Assembly (NCBI GenBank): GCA_025201345.1
Contig: JAIXMG010000010.1
Coordinates: 248,001-312,000 of the forward strand
Direction: 5' to 3'
Source of the DNA: Thamnidium elegans
Lineage: Eukaryota > Mucoromycota > Mucoromycetes > Mucorales > Mucoraceae
DNA: 64,000 bases
Part shown: piece after piece, positions 34,532 through 44,915 of the stretch
Layout: the number at the start of each line of letters is the position of its first letter
Position numbering within the stretch: position 1 is the stretch's first letter
The notes under the pieces: model-generated
Told to the model about the DNA's origin: nothing
Databases searched by the model: none
What the model saw: the letters and a program-made list of their open reading frames with translations, nothing else
Program-made: the position numbers and the translations under genes

Positions 34532-36639
34532 TTATTTCCAGTCAGGTTTCACAGTGACATATTCATCTACCAGACTAACGGAGGGCTTGACAATATTAAC
34601 TACAGTATCAGGGGTCTTACTTGTTGGGTGAGATGAGTCGCTATTGCTCTCAACTAAATTAGGAGAGTAACGACGTCCACTTGTATTTCCAATTATTTCT
34701 GTAGTTTCCGTGAACTGAGGAAAATTCGATTTGGCAGTTGGGACTTCCCTATAATGGTCTTCAATCTCGTCCCAATTAACAGCCATATTCTCGTGGGTGT
34801 CTTGCTGCTTTACTTTCTTCTGGCGTCGAAGATAGAAAAATATTAAAGCAATAATCCCCAAACACTAAAGTATATTATATTAATTAAAGTCATTTAATTA
34901 TATTATCGTACTTACAATAACAATGACACCTGCTGTAATTCCTCCAATAGCTCCTTTGCTTAATCCTCCAGGCCCTTTCGAATTTACGTCTATGTCTGAA
35001 TTTGTGTTTGTGGTTGTGTTTGTGGTAGACACATAAGTATCGGTATAGACGATATTAGAGACATCTGAGACGTCAATAGTGAGTATTGGATACCCTAAAT
35101 CACCTGTATCACCTCTACCAAACAGAATAAATAATGTGGAGTCCACCAAAACAGCTATTTGTTAACAATGGGGTTAATATACTTGTAATGGGTTTTCTTG
35201 ATTCGCTAGATGATAAACATACCCGAGTGAAAGTATCTAGGACCGCTTGCTAGCGAAGGAACATTGACATTGCCGCGTTTAGTCCAAGTATTATTCTCTA
35301 AATTCAAGGTATAGCAGTAATCAGCTAATCCTGTACACTTTATGTGAGTTATTGATATTATGCAACTATTCAGAAAATGCTTGTACCTTTGACGCCATCA
35401 TTAGAACCTCCATAGAGAATGATATCTTGAGAGTTTGGTACTACAGTTAATTATTAGATTTAAAAATAACCAGAAGATATATGTATTATTTACGTAGAAA
35501 CTACTATACATACATAAATTGGTTGTATAATGTAGTCTATCTGTGGGGACGTCGCCATGTAGCGTCTCATTTGACCAATCACCAGAGTTGGTATTAAAAA
35601 CGGCAGCCCAGCTTAAGGGTATTCTACTTGATCTCGTGCTATTTACAGAAGAAGTGACGAAGCTACCTCCAAGATAGTATATTTTACCTGTTCTAGGATT
35701 AAATGTGGCCGTTTGAAAACTGGGGTAAAATTCTGAAAGTGTGCTGCTTTGGGGAGAAAATGAAGACCATATCTGATATAAAAATTTGTTAAATGATAGA
35801 CATTTTTGGGTGAGGGAACGAAAAAGCTATATATTTACACCTGAACCCACGTTAAGCATTGTCAAGTTATTGAAACCGGTGTATTCTGCATAATTCTCGT
35901 TATAGGTTGGATACTCAGACGAGGAGGAGAATCTAAAAAACAAATTAGCAATATATCAATTTTCAACTAAAGAAATATTTACTGATCAAATCCACCATAA
36001 AATCCAATCGAATCGTCTGGCAAGTTAACAGCTGTCGAGCGGTAGCTATATATGAAAAGAACATACAAGTATAAGTTAAATATACTTGACTAATTATTAA
36101 TACCATACATCTGTTTCGGCCCTCCTTTTTCGTCCGTAAACTGAGTACCCTTCGACCATGTGTTTGAGGAAGTATCATAAATAATTGTTTGGTTGACATA
36201 ATTGTAACCGTAAGTGTTATAACCTCCTTGAATCATAAACCGCTTTCCATCGGACAATACAATCGATGAAGGCGTACCTCGATTTTCCGTATTAAAATTA
36301 ACAGCTGGTACTATTGTTTTCCACCGGCTACTCAGAGTATAACTTTTTTGCCCGCCAAATGAGTTAATATCTAAAGAATAAAGGCTTTCGTCAACAACAC
36401 GACCCGCAGTAACGCTGGTAGAAGTATCTCCACCATAGCAATAAATCTGACCACCGACGTAACCGCACGCTAAAAATATTAAAAATAAATAAATTAGTAC
36501 ACATATATTCTATTTTAAAATATTTTAAAAATCTTCCGTAATTACATGTATAAGAGCGAGATGGTATATTATCAATTGCTAAAACGTTATAAATAAAACA
36601 TGCTATCAGAGAAGCAATTATTAGAGTTATTTTAGTCAT
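34532..36639 (-). CDS. Kelch-type membrane protein, paralogue C
   Basis: Nine exons on the minus strand: 36546-36639, 36109-36469, 35983-36045, 35839-35932, 35514-35772, 35387-35440, 35223-35330, 34916-35154 and 34532-34864; 534 residues, intact. The most divergent copy: signal peptide MTKITLIIASLIACFIYNVL; blades QIYCYGGDTS, SIGFYGGFDQ, KIYYLGGSF, WAAVFNTNSGDWSNET, DIILYGGSND. Exon 4 is 24 bp shorter than in the others. The stalk is Asn/Thr-rich (STTNTTTNTNSD). Exon 9 starts CLGIIALIFFYLRRQKK, with Cys where the others have Gly, and the tail keeps NWDEIEDHYREVP. Its divergence suggests it has escaped the sequence exchange seen in B, D and E. Confidence 0.84.
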
Positions 36640-36723
36640 ATCTTAATTATTTTTTTTTTTCGAGGAACGGAAGAAAACGAATCGTCCTCTCCACACACAG
36701 CTCCAATTTTAATAAATATAACT

Positions 36724-36738
36724 GTGTAACCTTTCACA
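36724..36738 (-). promoter_or_regulatory. Shared upstream motif, gene C
   Basis: TGTGAAAGGTTACAC, one mismatch to the family motif, 85 bp before the start codon. An ATTCGCATTAAA companion lies upstream. Confidence 0.55.
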
Positions 36739-37290
36739 GTAACGACAAATTTGTTTAATGCGAATTCTACCTGTTGGTAATTGGATACCTAAAGTATTAC
36801 AAGGCTTAGACATTTCTTAAATAAATATAATTTTGTAGAACTTTTTCAAAAAAAAAACTGGTTTTACTAGATAAGGATGCGTAGAAAAAATCCGTACATG
36901 TCTTTTCGTACAGTAAAAGTTTTCACCTTTTTTTTATCAATTTTTTTACTTTAAAATATAATCATCAATAGCTTAATGGTGTTCTTAATGAAAGTACCTA
37001 ATTTAAGAAAGATTTCATCGTCCAAAAAAAAAAATATTAACAGTTTTAAAAAATAAAAGTTAACTAAGCAAAAATGTCACAAGTGTAGAATAAATTATTA
37101 TGAACTATTTTTTTTCTGTTTTTGTTATAAAGGTAAGTGTATCCCCAAAAAACGTCACAGATTTGCTTTTTGCTTCATTATAATCCAGACGCTTCTTAGT
37201 AACGTTATTTCTTAGGATAGTTCCGAATATGGCTTTAAATTTCCTTTGGTTTAAAAAAGTCTATAGCTCATCAGGAATTCAAACTTACGC

Positions 37291-37405
37291 GGTACCAGTA
37301 GAGTTGACTGAAGAGTGGTACCATAGACTGCTCTTTTTTTCGATTTATAAAAAAAATGATTGGTTCGGTACCAGGAATCACTCTTTTATCACCTCTACTG
37401 GTACC
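37291..37405. repeat. 115-bp inverted-repeat element (MITE-like)
   Basis: The left arm GGTACCAGTAGAG (37291-37303) is the exact reverse complement of the right arm CTCTACTGGTACC (37393-37405). Inner AGAGTG/CACTCT segments can extend the pairing. No clear target-site duplication. It is too short to code. Confidence 0.6.
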
Positions 37406-37982
37406 TAGTGAGTTTTTTAAAAAATGATTTTAAAAAAGGTGCGTCTTTGCCTCTTTTTTTTTTACACCTTTGCTTATCTACTTTTTTTATAGCGTTAAGT
37501 AATATTAGTCTATCACCGACGAGCAGATGAGGTCCATATCTAAGAGCAATGAAATTAAGGAATAACTACAGCTCCAGTGAGTATTTTCGTAAGAATGTTT
37601 TTTTTTTGCTTCGGGTGGAGAAAAAGAGACCTCGCTCTATATGTTTATGGTCTTAATATAATAAGTTAATCAGTTAAAGTACTATATATGAATACTAGCT
37701 CAATTCTCAGTAGATATATATATATATATATTGAGTCAAACGTAATCTTCGCTTGCGATCTAATATAATTGTAGTCGTTTAATACAATATTTTTGCCTTT
37801 TTATTATTATTCTTAATGTATTTTGTAGTGAGGTAATAATTATTGAAACCCTATGATACTGTAAACAGTACGAGGTTTCACTAAACAAAATTTGCTGATA
37901 TTGTATGCGAGATATCGTTAAATAAAATCCCATACTACCCCAAGCAATGCTTTCGGTGTAATATTTACTAAAACTTTTGATT

Positions 37983-38035
37983 ACCACCTTAAACAGCCCG
38001 TGAGAGGTACTATTAACTATTGTTTAAGGTGCCAA
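37983..38035. repeat. Small inverted repeat
   Basis: CACCTTAAACA is followed about 30 bp later by TGTTTAAGGTG, an 11-bp perfect inverted pair. Two related strings, GTGCCACCTTTCA and GTGTCACCTTTCA, lie just downstream. Possibly a MITE end. Confidence 0.4.
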
Positions 38036-39283
38036 AAGATTTTTTAATAAGTGCCACCTTTCATGCTTCGTGTACGGTAATGTGTAGTTACCTCCCAAGT
38101 ACTATTTAAGTTATCAGCATATCTTATATAATGTCACCTAACAAATATTTTTTTTAGTGTCACCTTTCAAACGTTGTTTGTATATAATAGATGGCGTTGT
38201 ATATTTTATATAGTTGAAGGAAGGCTGAACTTTTCAGGTGGATATGATCCATTTGAAAACTGGGATCGAAACTGCTAACAAATACTAGATAGTCGGCTCT
38301 TAATCGATTGCAGTATTTGATGTGGTAAAACAATATCCTCCTGATCCAGTGTATCGTTTTCTACTTGATACATGATTGAGAATGATGAAAGAGTGGAAAA
38401 TAAGCGGCCTCTTGTCTAATGCCAATTTTAAAAGTAGTTGTGCGGTTTCTTGTTGATAGTTAGTGCCAGGTTTCCTTTTGGTTATATTTCATCTCGTTCA
38501 GAATTGTTTTAACTACGAACATAGTGGTTGAGTTTTTTTTATAGACAACTACAATATAATAAACGGTTATAGGATTACAAAAGAGGCTAATATTTTCTTA
38601 ATTAATATTTTCGGTCCATCTTTGCTATAAAGAGGATAAATTGGCTGGTTTCAAACAACCTATACCCTTAACTTATCAAGTAAATCACACTTCAATATTT
38701 TATGAAGAATAAATACACTGTTTTCTTTATGTGAGCTATACAGAGAAAAATAAATTTTACTGATTAAAGAGAATAAAAGGAAGAAAAGAAAAAGAAAAAG
38801 AAAAAGATTATTTGATACTGTTACGCTCTTTTAAAAAAAATAAGGGTAGCACAAATTATAAATTTTTATATAAATACCCCTTCCTTTTTATTTAATAAAT
38901 AGAACGAAAGTTCTTGGTAAAATAAGTTTAGTAACTTCACTACTTCGTTTTCTTAAATATCCCTCTATAATTCCTCACTGATTGACTCCCATTTGTTTTA
39001 ATACTTTCTTGGAGAACAACTGATCTAGGATTAATTGCAGATATTTCATTACCATAAGTCTAAGTAAACTTCATTTATTTTATTCTTTGTGAATCTATTT
39101 ATATTCCACACTCTTTGAACTGATATAAGTCCCATTATAAATTATACTTTGCTCAAATATACTTTCTTGAAGACTCGTCGTTGAATATCGCTTTTCATAA
39201 ATAAATAACCTATAAGTCTTTCTAAGTTGGCAACTAATAGTCTGGTGCCCACTACTTTTATTACTTTCTTATTATCTATTGTT

Positions 39284-40272
39284 TTATACACTTTTAATAA
39301 TCTTTTTCAAAGCTTTACAGCTTTTTATCCTAAGCTGTATCAATACTTGAATTGGCGCGGAAGTAGCAAGACTTAACATTTTAAAGTTGGTAGGAGGTAA
39401 AGACGTCAATATCTTTTCTAACCTAGAATCAAGCTTCCAAATCAATTTTATTATCATAATGCTTTCTGACAGAATCAATATATGCCCAATTTTTATTCTC
39501 GTTTTCTGGAGTATGAATCAAGCCTTGAGCGGCTGATGAAGACGATGATGATAATGATGATGATGACGACTCTATTGAAGTAATAACTGGTTCAACTGCT
39601 ACTTTGTGCTTTTGGCACATTTCATTCAACTAGATGTTCCCATCGTCCAGGCACCTCGCTGTTCTTTTTCGAGCGGCAGGATATTTTACACCTTCAATTA
39701 ATCGCTTTTTAGCCTTTGTAAATTGATGGTTCATTTGCTTTAGCGATAAAAGAGTGTTGTCATATTCTTGAATATCATTTGGAAGATATCTTGAGCAAGA
39801 GAGAATATGAGTTGGATAGTTGAGCCATTTTTTTTTAGCTCCATAGAAATAAGTGGCAACTTTGCTCAATAAAAAATGAGAAATGCCAATTAACGGATCC
39901 AGAGATTGGTTTTTTAAGTAAGGGCGGATACTGCCTGCATTCAATAATTATAGAGACTTGGCCCAGCCTGGACAAGATAATTGACTTGCAAATGGAACAT
40001 CAGGATTCCGGCTTACCTCCATATCTAGAACATCTTGAGTCGTACTGTTGATACAAAAGATGACTACAGAAGGAGGAACATGATGTTTTTTTAATCATCT
40101 GTAAACAATACTCATTTACATGGAGATAAAACTTCGAGTTCATTGTACGTTGAACTTCAATGAGGATGGGAGGCAAGGATTTGCCTCTACTGTTCATAGG
40201 GGCCTATACAACATCAGATTTCATCTGGTTTACTTCATTCGATGAACGGATCAGGGCATCATCCATGATAAG
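39284..40272 (-). pseudogene. Decayed PD-(D/E)XK nuclease-like element gene
   Basis: The minus-strand reading starts near MDDALIRSSNEVNQMKSDVV, then a TAG, then NSRGKSLPPILIEVQRTMNS and FYLHVNEYCLQMIKK. A frameshift in an A-run follows, then HHVPPSVVIFCINSTTQDVL, LSCPGWAKSL, a TAA, and LNAGSIRPYLKNQSLDPLIG. The C-terminal part has a Ser-rich stretch and another frameshift near 39430. The string LPPILIEVQ followed by Y and helical residues resembles the 'IEVQ' active-site strand of Rpn-type PD-(D/E)XK nucleases associated with mobile DNA (recalled family pattern). At least two stops and two frameshifts: dead. Confidence 0.55.
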
Positions 40273-40293
40273 GTAAAAACTTTTCATCTCAGG

Positions 40294-40614
40294 ATGTCTG
40301 TCTATAACGTCCAATGTCTTTCTGATAAAATTAAGATAATGACAAGTTGTTGTACCTTTCATTTGGGGAGCTTTATGTGGTGTATATGCCTTCCTCCTTA
40401 TTCCCCAGAACTTAACCCCATTGAGCGATTCTGGGTAATAGTTAAGAGTAAAGTTAGAAGAAGTCAGTTTGGAAATACTGAGGATCTAAAGACCAGGATC
40501 AGCGAAGTTTGTAATGAAATTCCTTTCAAACATCCCAAAGGCTTCGTTAGACACTCCTTCAATACGTTTGAAAGATGTTTGAATGAGGAACATATTTTTA
40601 AAAGAATACTTTAA
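40294..40614 (+). pseudogene. Tc1/mariner-like transposase, C-terminal remnant
   Basis: A 106-codon frame with the diagnostic DDE-family segment LPPYSPELNPIERFW and then VIVKSKVRRSQFGNTEDLKT, as in Tc1/mariner (DD34E-type) transposases. The catalytic Glu is the one in NPIERFW. The N-terminal DNA-binding part and the first two catalytic Asp residues are missing or degraded upstream. It ends at 40614; about 50 bp later comes a transposon-end-like string (40664-40689). It abuts the oppositely oriented nuclease-like pseudogene, so one element may have inserted beside or into the other. Confidence 0.7.
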
Positions 40615-40663
40615 TAGAACGTAAATTGAAAAAATAAAGATCTTGTCAACTCAATAACAAACC

Positions 40664-40689
40664 CGCAAATTGGTACCGTGAACACTGTA
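40664..40689. repeat. Putative Tc1/mariner terminal repeat
   Basis: CGCAAATTGGTACCGTGAAC and the next six bases match 6573-6598 at 23 of 26 positions. It lies about 50 bp downstream of the transposase remnant, which is the expected place for a terminal repeat. Confidence 0.5.
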
Positions 40690-41845
40690 CTATCAGGTGC
40701 TACTCGAATCAAGCATAAATTAGAAAAACATATAACACAAATAAAATTAAGTTCTTTTCTCCATATTTAATCTCGAAACCATAATCCCTCCTAGAACGTC
40801 TGGAACTGGTTATTATAGTCAAGAAGAGAATTGAATATAGTAGTTTATTAAAACAATAGGTACAAAAAGACCCAACAGAACAGAAAATTAAAATATGTAT
40901 ACCTTATAAACTTGTCAGCATTTTATATGCGCTCCTTAATAATGAGACCTTCAGTGGTTAGATTATGTCAAAAAAAACTGCCATAAAGAAAAAGACTGTT
41001 AGGCTTCTACTGATACAGTAATAGTTTTTTTTTTTTTTTTTTTTTGGTTTTAGGGTGAAACGTAGTACTAAATGTAATACATATTATAAATATTTAGGTA
41101 CATTAATTTGTGAACAGTCTCACAAAAAGGTTTAATTTCATATAAATAGACTATAGATTAACGTACATTTGTATTTATACATTTGTATTTATATCAAATA
41201 AAACAAAATAAATCCAGAATATAATTCCAGAATTGTTGAAAGCAAGACACCTTATAGAAATACCATTACGGTAATATTAGTAGATCAGGCAAAGCTTATC
41301 TGAAAATAATATTCTAGAAAAATTGTGCAGCAGGGACGGGTTACATCCTGATTTTGTTTGCTGTCGGCATCCACAAAAGAAACATAATCCATTTAACCCA
41401 AGGATATAATCTTTAGAATCATGATAACTTTTTTTTTAAAAAAAAACAAATATGCTACGTAGCTGTTGTCACTTTCCTTCAAGGCTTTTCACGCAAAAGT
41501 CAAATACAGACCTAGAAGTCTCCTGCGGAACATAAAAAATAGCCAGAAGATTACTACTAGATAGTAAGATCCCCTACTTGAAGGATACTTCAAATATATC
41601 CACAAGTATAAGGAGGATTTCGTTTGGAAGCCATTTTGAGAACCCCGTTTGTAGTAGTTATACATATATATATATATGTATATATTTAAATGAAAACAAA
41701 AATAAAACCTTTATATTCATATAGCGCTGAGGAAAAACAGCAAAACTTTGGTGCATATTAGGATTGAATAGGCACAGTTTTTTTTTAAAAAAATACTTAT
41801 AGTTATTATTATAAAGAGTCGTATACATTATGAATATAGTTAATG
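40690..41845. other. Intergenic with duplicated flank sequence
   Basis: No gene. It contains blocks shared with 28780-28920 and 47480-47610 (GGTTTTAGGGTGA-ACGTAG) and, near 41385, an AAACATAATCCATYTA block shared with 29270. This supports duplication of non-coding flanks together with the Kelch-type genes. Confidence 0.5.
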
Positions 41846-44032
41846 CTAATATTTTACGTCAGGCTTTACAGTGACATAATCGTTCGCCGAAGTAACGGAG
41901 GGTTTGACAACACTGATTACATTATCATGGTCCCTATTTGCAGAGTGATAAAAGTCGTTATCGTTTACTGCAGTAGTTTCAGTCAGATTAGGAGAATAGT
42001 AGCGTTCACTAGTATTTCCATTTATTTCTGTAGCTTCTGTCAGTTGTGGAAAATTCGATTTGGTAGCTGGTATTTCTTTATAGTGATCGTCAATCTTATC
42101 CCAATCAACAGCCATATGCTCGGGAGTGTTGTCTTGTTTCTTTGCTTTCTTTGCTTTCTTTTGACGTCGAAGACAGAAAAATACAAAAGCGATAATTCCC
42201 AAACCCTAAAGAGTGCTATATTAATTAAACTTATTTAAATAACTTTATTTGTACTTACAATAACAATCGCACCTGCCGCAATTCCTCCGACGGCTCCTTT
42301 ACTTAATCCACCGGATCCATTTGAATTAGATTCATTTGAACTAGACTCATTCGAATTATTATCGGTTGAGTTAGAGACATAATTAGCAGTATAGATTATA
42401 TTAGAGGCACTTGCTACATCAATAGTGAGTAATGAAGGATTTAAGGCACCATCGACGCCTCTGCCAAATAAAATAAATAATGTGGTATCTACTAAAACCG
42501 CTATTTGATAAAGATGATGTTAAATGACCTAGGATAGTGTTTTATAACTTGCTATAAATAATTCATACCTGAATGACTGAATCTAGGTCCACTTAAATAT
42601 TCGGGAATACTGATAGTGTCATGTTTAGTCCATGTATTAGTCTCCAAATTTAAGGTATAGCAAAAACTAGTAGATGCTATAAGTTTTACGTAAGTGACTA
42701 CTATTATACAAAACTATTTTATAAAATACTCGTACCTGTTTTGTCATCTTCGGAACCTCCATAGAGAATGATATCTTGAGAATTTGGCACTATAATTAAT
42801 TATTAGATTTAAAAAGGTGGCTGGAAGAAATATATATATATATATCAACTACATACATAGGTTGGCTGTATGATACATCCTGGTTGAGGGAAGATTTCCT
42901 CCCATTGTCTCATTTGACCAAGTACCAGACTTAGTGTCAAAAACAGCAGCCCAGCTAAAAGGTATTTTAATTGGTGCCCAGTTACTTGTAGTAGTGTAGT
43001 AGCTACCTCCAAGATAGTATACTTTGCCCGTATTAGGATTAATTGTAGCCGTTTGAGAAGTAGGATAGAAATCTAAAAGTGTGCTAGCTTGAGGAGAAAA
43101 GGGAGCCCATGTCTGATATGAAAGTATGTTAAATGATAGTCTTTTTTTTTGAGATATATATTTACGCCTGAATCAGTGTTATACGTTATAAAGCGATTGA
43201 ACCCAACGTAGGATAAATTTTTGCTATCGAAAGTCACTGCGTTTCCATTACCAGAGATCTCAGGGGTAGATATATCTGAAAGTCTAGAAAAAAATTAGTA
43301 ATAGTAATAGATCAACCGTCAGCATAAGAAATATTTACAATTCAAATCCACCATAAAATCCAATCAAACCATTCGGTAAATTAACAGCAGTCGAGGAATA
43401 ACTATAAAGAAAAATGGGAGAGGTACAAATATAAGTGAAATATACGTAACAGGTTATTAAGACCTTACATTTGTTTTACTCCTACATTATTCGGTGAATA
43501 TGCACTACCCGTCGTCCATTTATTTGAGGTAGTGTCATAAATAATGGTTTGGTTTTTATATTTAAACAAGCTCGGATTATTACCTCCTTGAATCATAAAT
43601 CGTTTTCTATCGGATAACACAATTGATGTCGGTGTTCTTCGTTGTCCTATTGCAATGGGAATATCGGGTACTATCTTATTCCATTGACTAATCAGAACTT
43701 CACTTCTTTTCCCAACAAATGAGTTGATATTCAGAGAATATATGTCTTCATCCATTGTCGGTTTTAAATTAAAAATTGGGGAAGTATCTCCACCCCAACA
43801 ATAGATCTGCCCACCAACGTAGCCGCAAGCTAAAAAATATATATGGAAGCAAAAAAAAAAAAAAAAAAAAAAATAAGTATACGTCTATTTTACTTTAAAA
43901 TGCTTAATGATACTCATTCGATATCTTAAGACTATATTTACATGGAAAAGAGCGAGATGCTATAATATCACCGGCTGAAGCATAAGTAAAACATGCTGCC
44001 AGAGAAGCAATTATTAGGGCTATATTGGTCAT
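41846..44032 (-). CDS. Kelch-type membrane protein, paralogue D
   Basis: Nine exons on the minus strand: 43942-44032, 43469-43829, 43339-43401, 43166-43283, 42857-43112, 42736-42789, 42569-42676, 42259-42500 and 41846-42205; 550 residues, intact. Signal peptide MTNIALIIASLAACFTYASA, blades QIYCWGGDTSP, LIGFYGGFEL, KVYYLGGSYYTT and DIILYGGSEDD, stalk NSNESSSNESNSNGSGG, helix GLGIIAFVFFC, basic LRRQKKAKKAKKQDN, tail with AVDWDKIDDHYKEIP. It ends DVKY, slightly longer than its siblings. About 890 bp (42364-43257), introns included, are almost identical to gene E at a constant 3,016-bp offset. Confidence 0.86.
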
Positions 44033-44135
44033 ATAAGATAGGAGTTAACCTATTTAATATTGTCTTTTTAGAAGAACAAAAGAAAGGGGAATACTTTTTC
44101 TTTTTCCACACAGTTTAATTTTAGTAGAAACGGCA

Positions 44136-44150
44136 GTGTAACCTTCCACA
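44136..44150 (-). promoter_or_regulatory. Shared upstream motif, gene D
   Basis: TGTGGAAGGTTACAC, 104 bp before the start codon, with ATTCGCATCAAA just upstream. Confidence 0.6.
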
Positions 44151-44189
44151 ACAACGACTAGCTTATTTTGATGCGAATATTACCGACCC

Positions 44190-44590
44190 AAACGATATTT
44201 TAGAAGTCCTAAAACCAGATGTACATATAATGTAATACTGAGGCTTAGATGTCTCTATGATTTCGGCGTACAAGACAAATTATGTTTGAAAGATGTAATG
44301 ATAATGCTCAGTATCTATATCTATCGATTTTTCTACCTGACGTCGTAATTTCTCTCTTAGAAGTACTAGTGTAAAACAGTTTATTTAGTTTCTTAAAAGT
44401 ATAAAGGTTGCGACAGATCTTTCTTTTATATTATATTTCTGAACTACTCGTGGTAGAAATATTAGTGCTACTATAAAGATCATCAGACAAATAAAGTTTT
44501 TGAAAATAACGTTTTTGATGGTTTTTTTTTACTGCTGTTACCGATGACCAGATTGTTGTTACTATTTTATTATTGATGAGATAGAGGCGG
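44190..44590. other. Upstream flank of gene D
   Basis: Spacer with blocks related to the upstream flank of gene A (CTCGTGGTAGAAATATTAGT). No intact gene. Confidence 0.4.
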
Positions 44591-44597
44591 ACGGTTT

Positions 44598-44650
44598 ACT
44601 TACCTCTTCAATTTTGTCCCAAACGACCTTATGTAAATGGTCCACTAATT
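44598..44650 (-). pseudogene. Relic of a Kelch-family tail exon
   Basis: The reverse strand reads GTTTGGGACAAAATTGAAGA, then G and GTAAGTAA, matching the tail-exon codons for V-WDKIEE (compare DVDWDKIEE in genes A and E). The match is cut off by what now looks like a donor site. A near-identical relic lies at 47256-47300. It suggests remnants of additional lost copies. Confidence 0.45.
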
Positions 44651-44915
44651 TGCTTGTGTTACATTTTCATAAATTGTAAACAGAACAAACAAACTAACAA
44701 AAAATATATGGTAAGTGCTTCTAAAACAATTAACAAAACTCAATGGTGCTGACTAGGATTAAATAGACTTGGCTTTTATAGTTTCAATAAACCATATAAT
44801 TTTCTTTAAAATTAATTATATTTATTATTTATATTGGGTAAGTTGTATACATTTTTTTTTTTCAAGTAGGTATCGTGTAGGACTAGTATCTTACACCAAA
44901 ATAATATAATAATAC

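Larger units (their letters stand above)
36790..39270. other. Intergenic with small inverted repeats
   Basis: No supportable protein gene. It contains the inverted repeats at 37291-37405 and 37983-38035 (listed separately), an AT tract near 37715-37732, and a GAAAAA-rich tract near 38770-38805. Confidence 0.5.
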
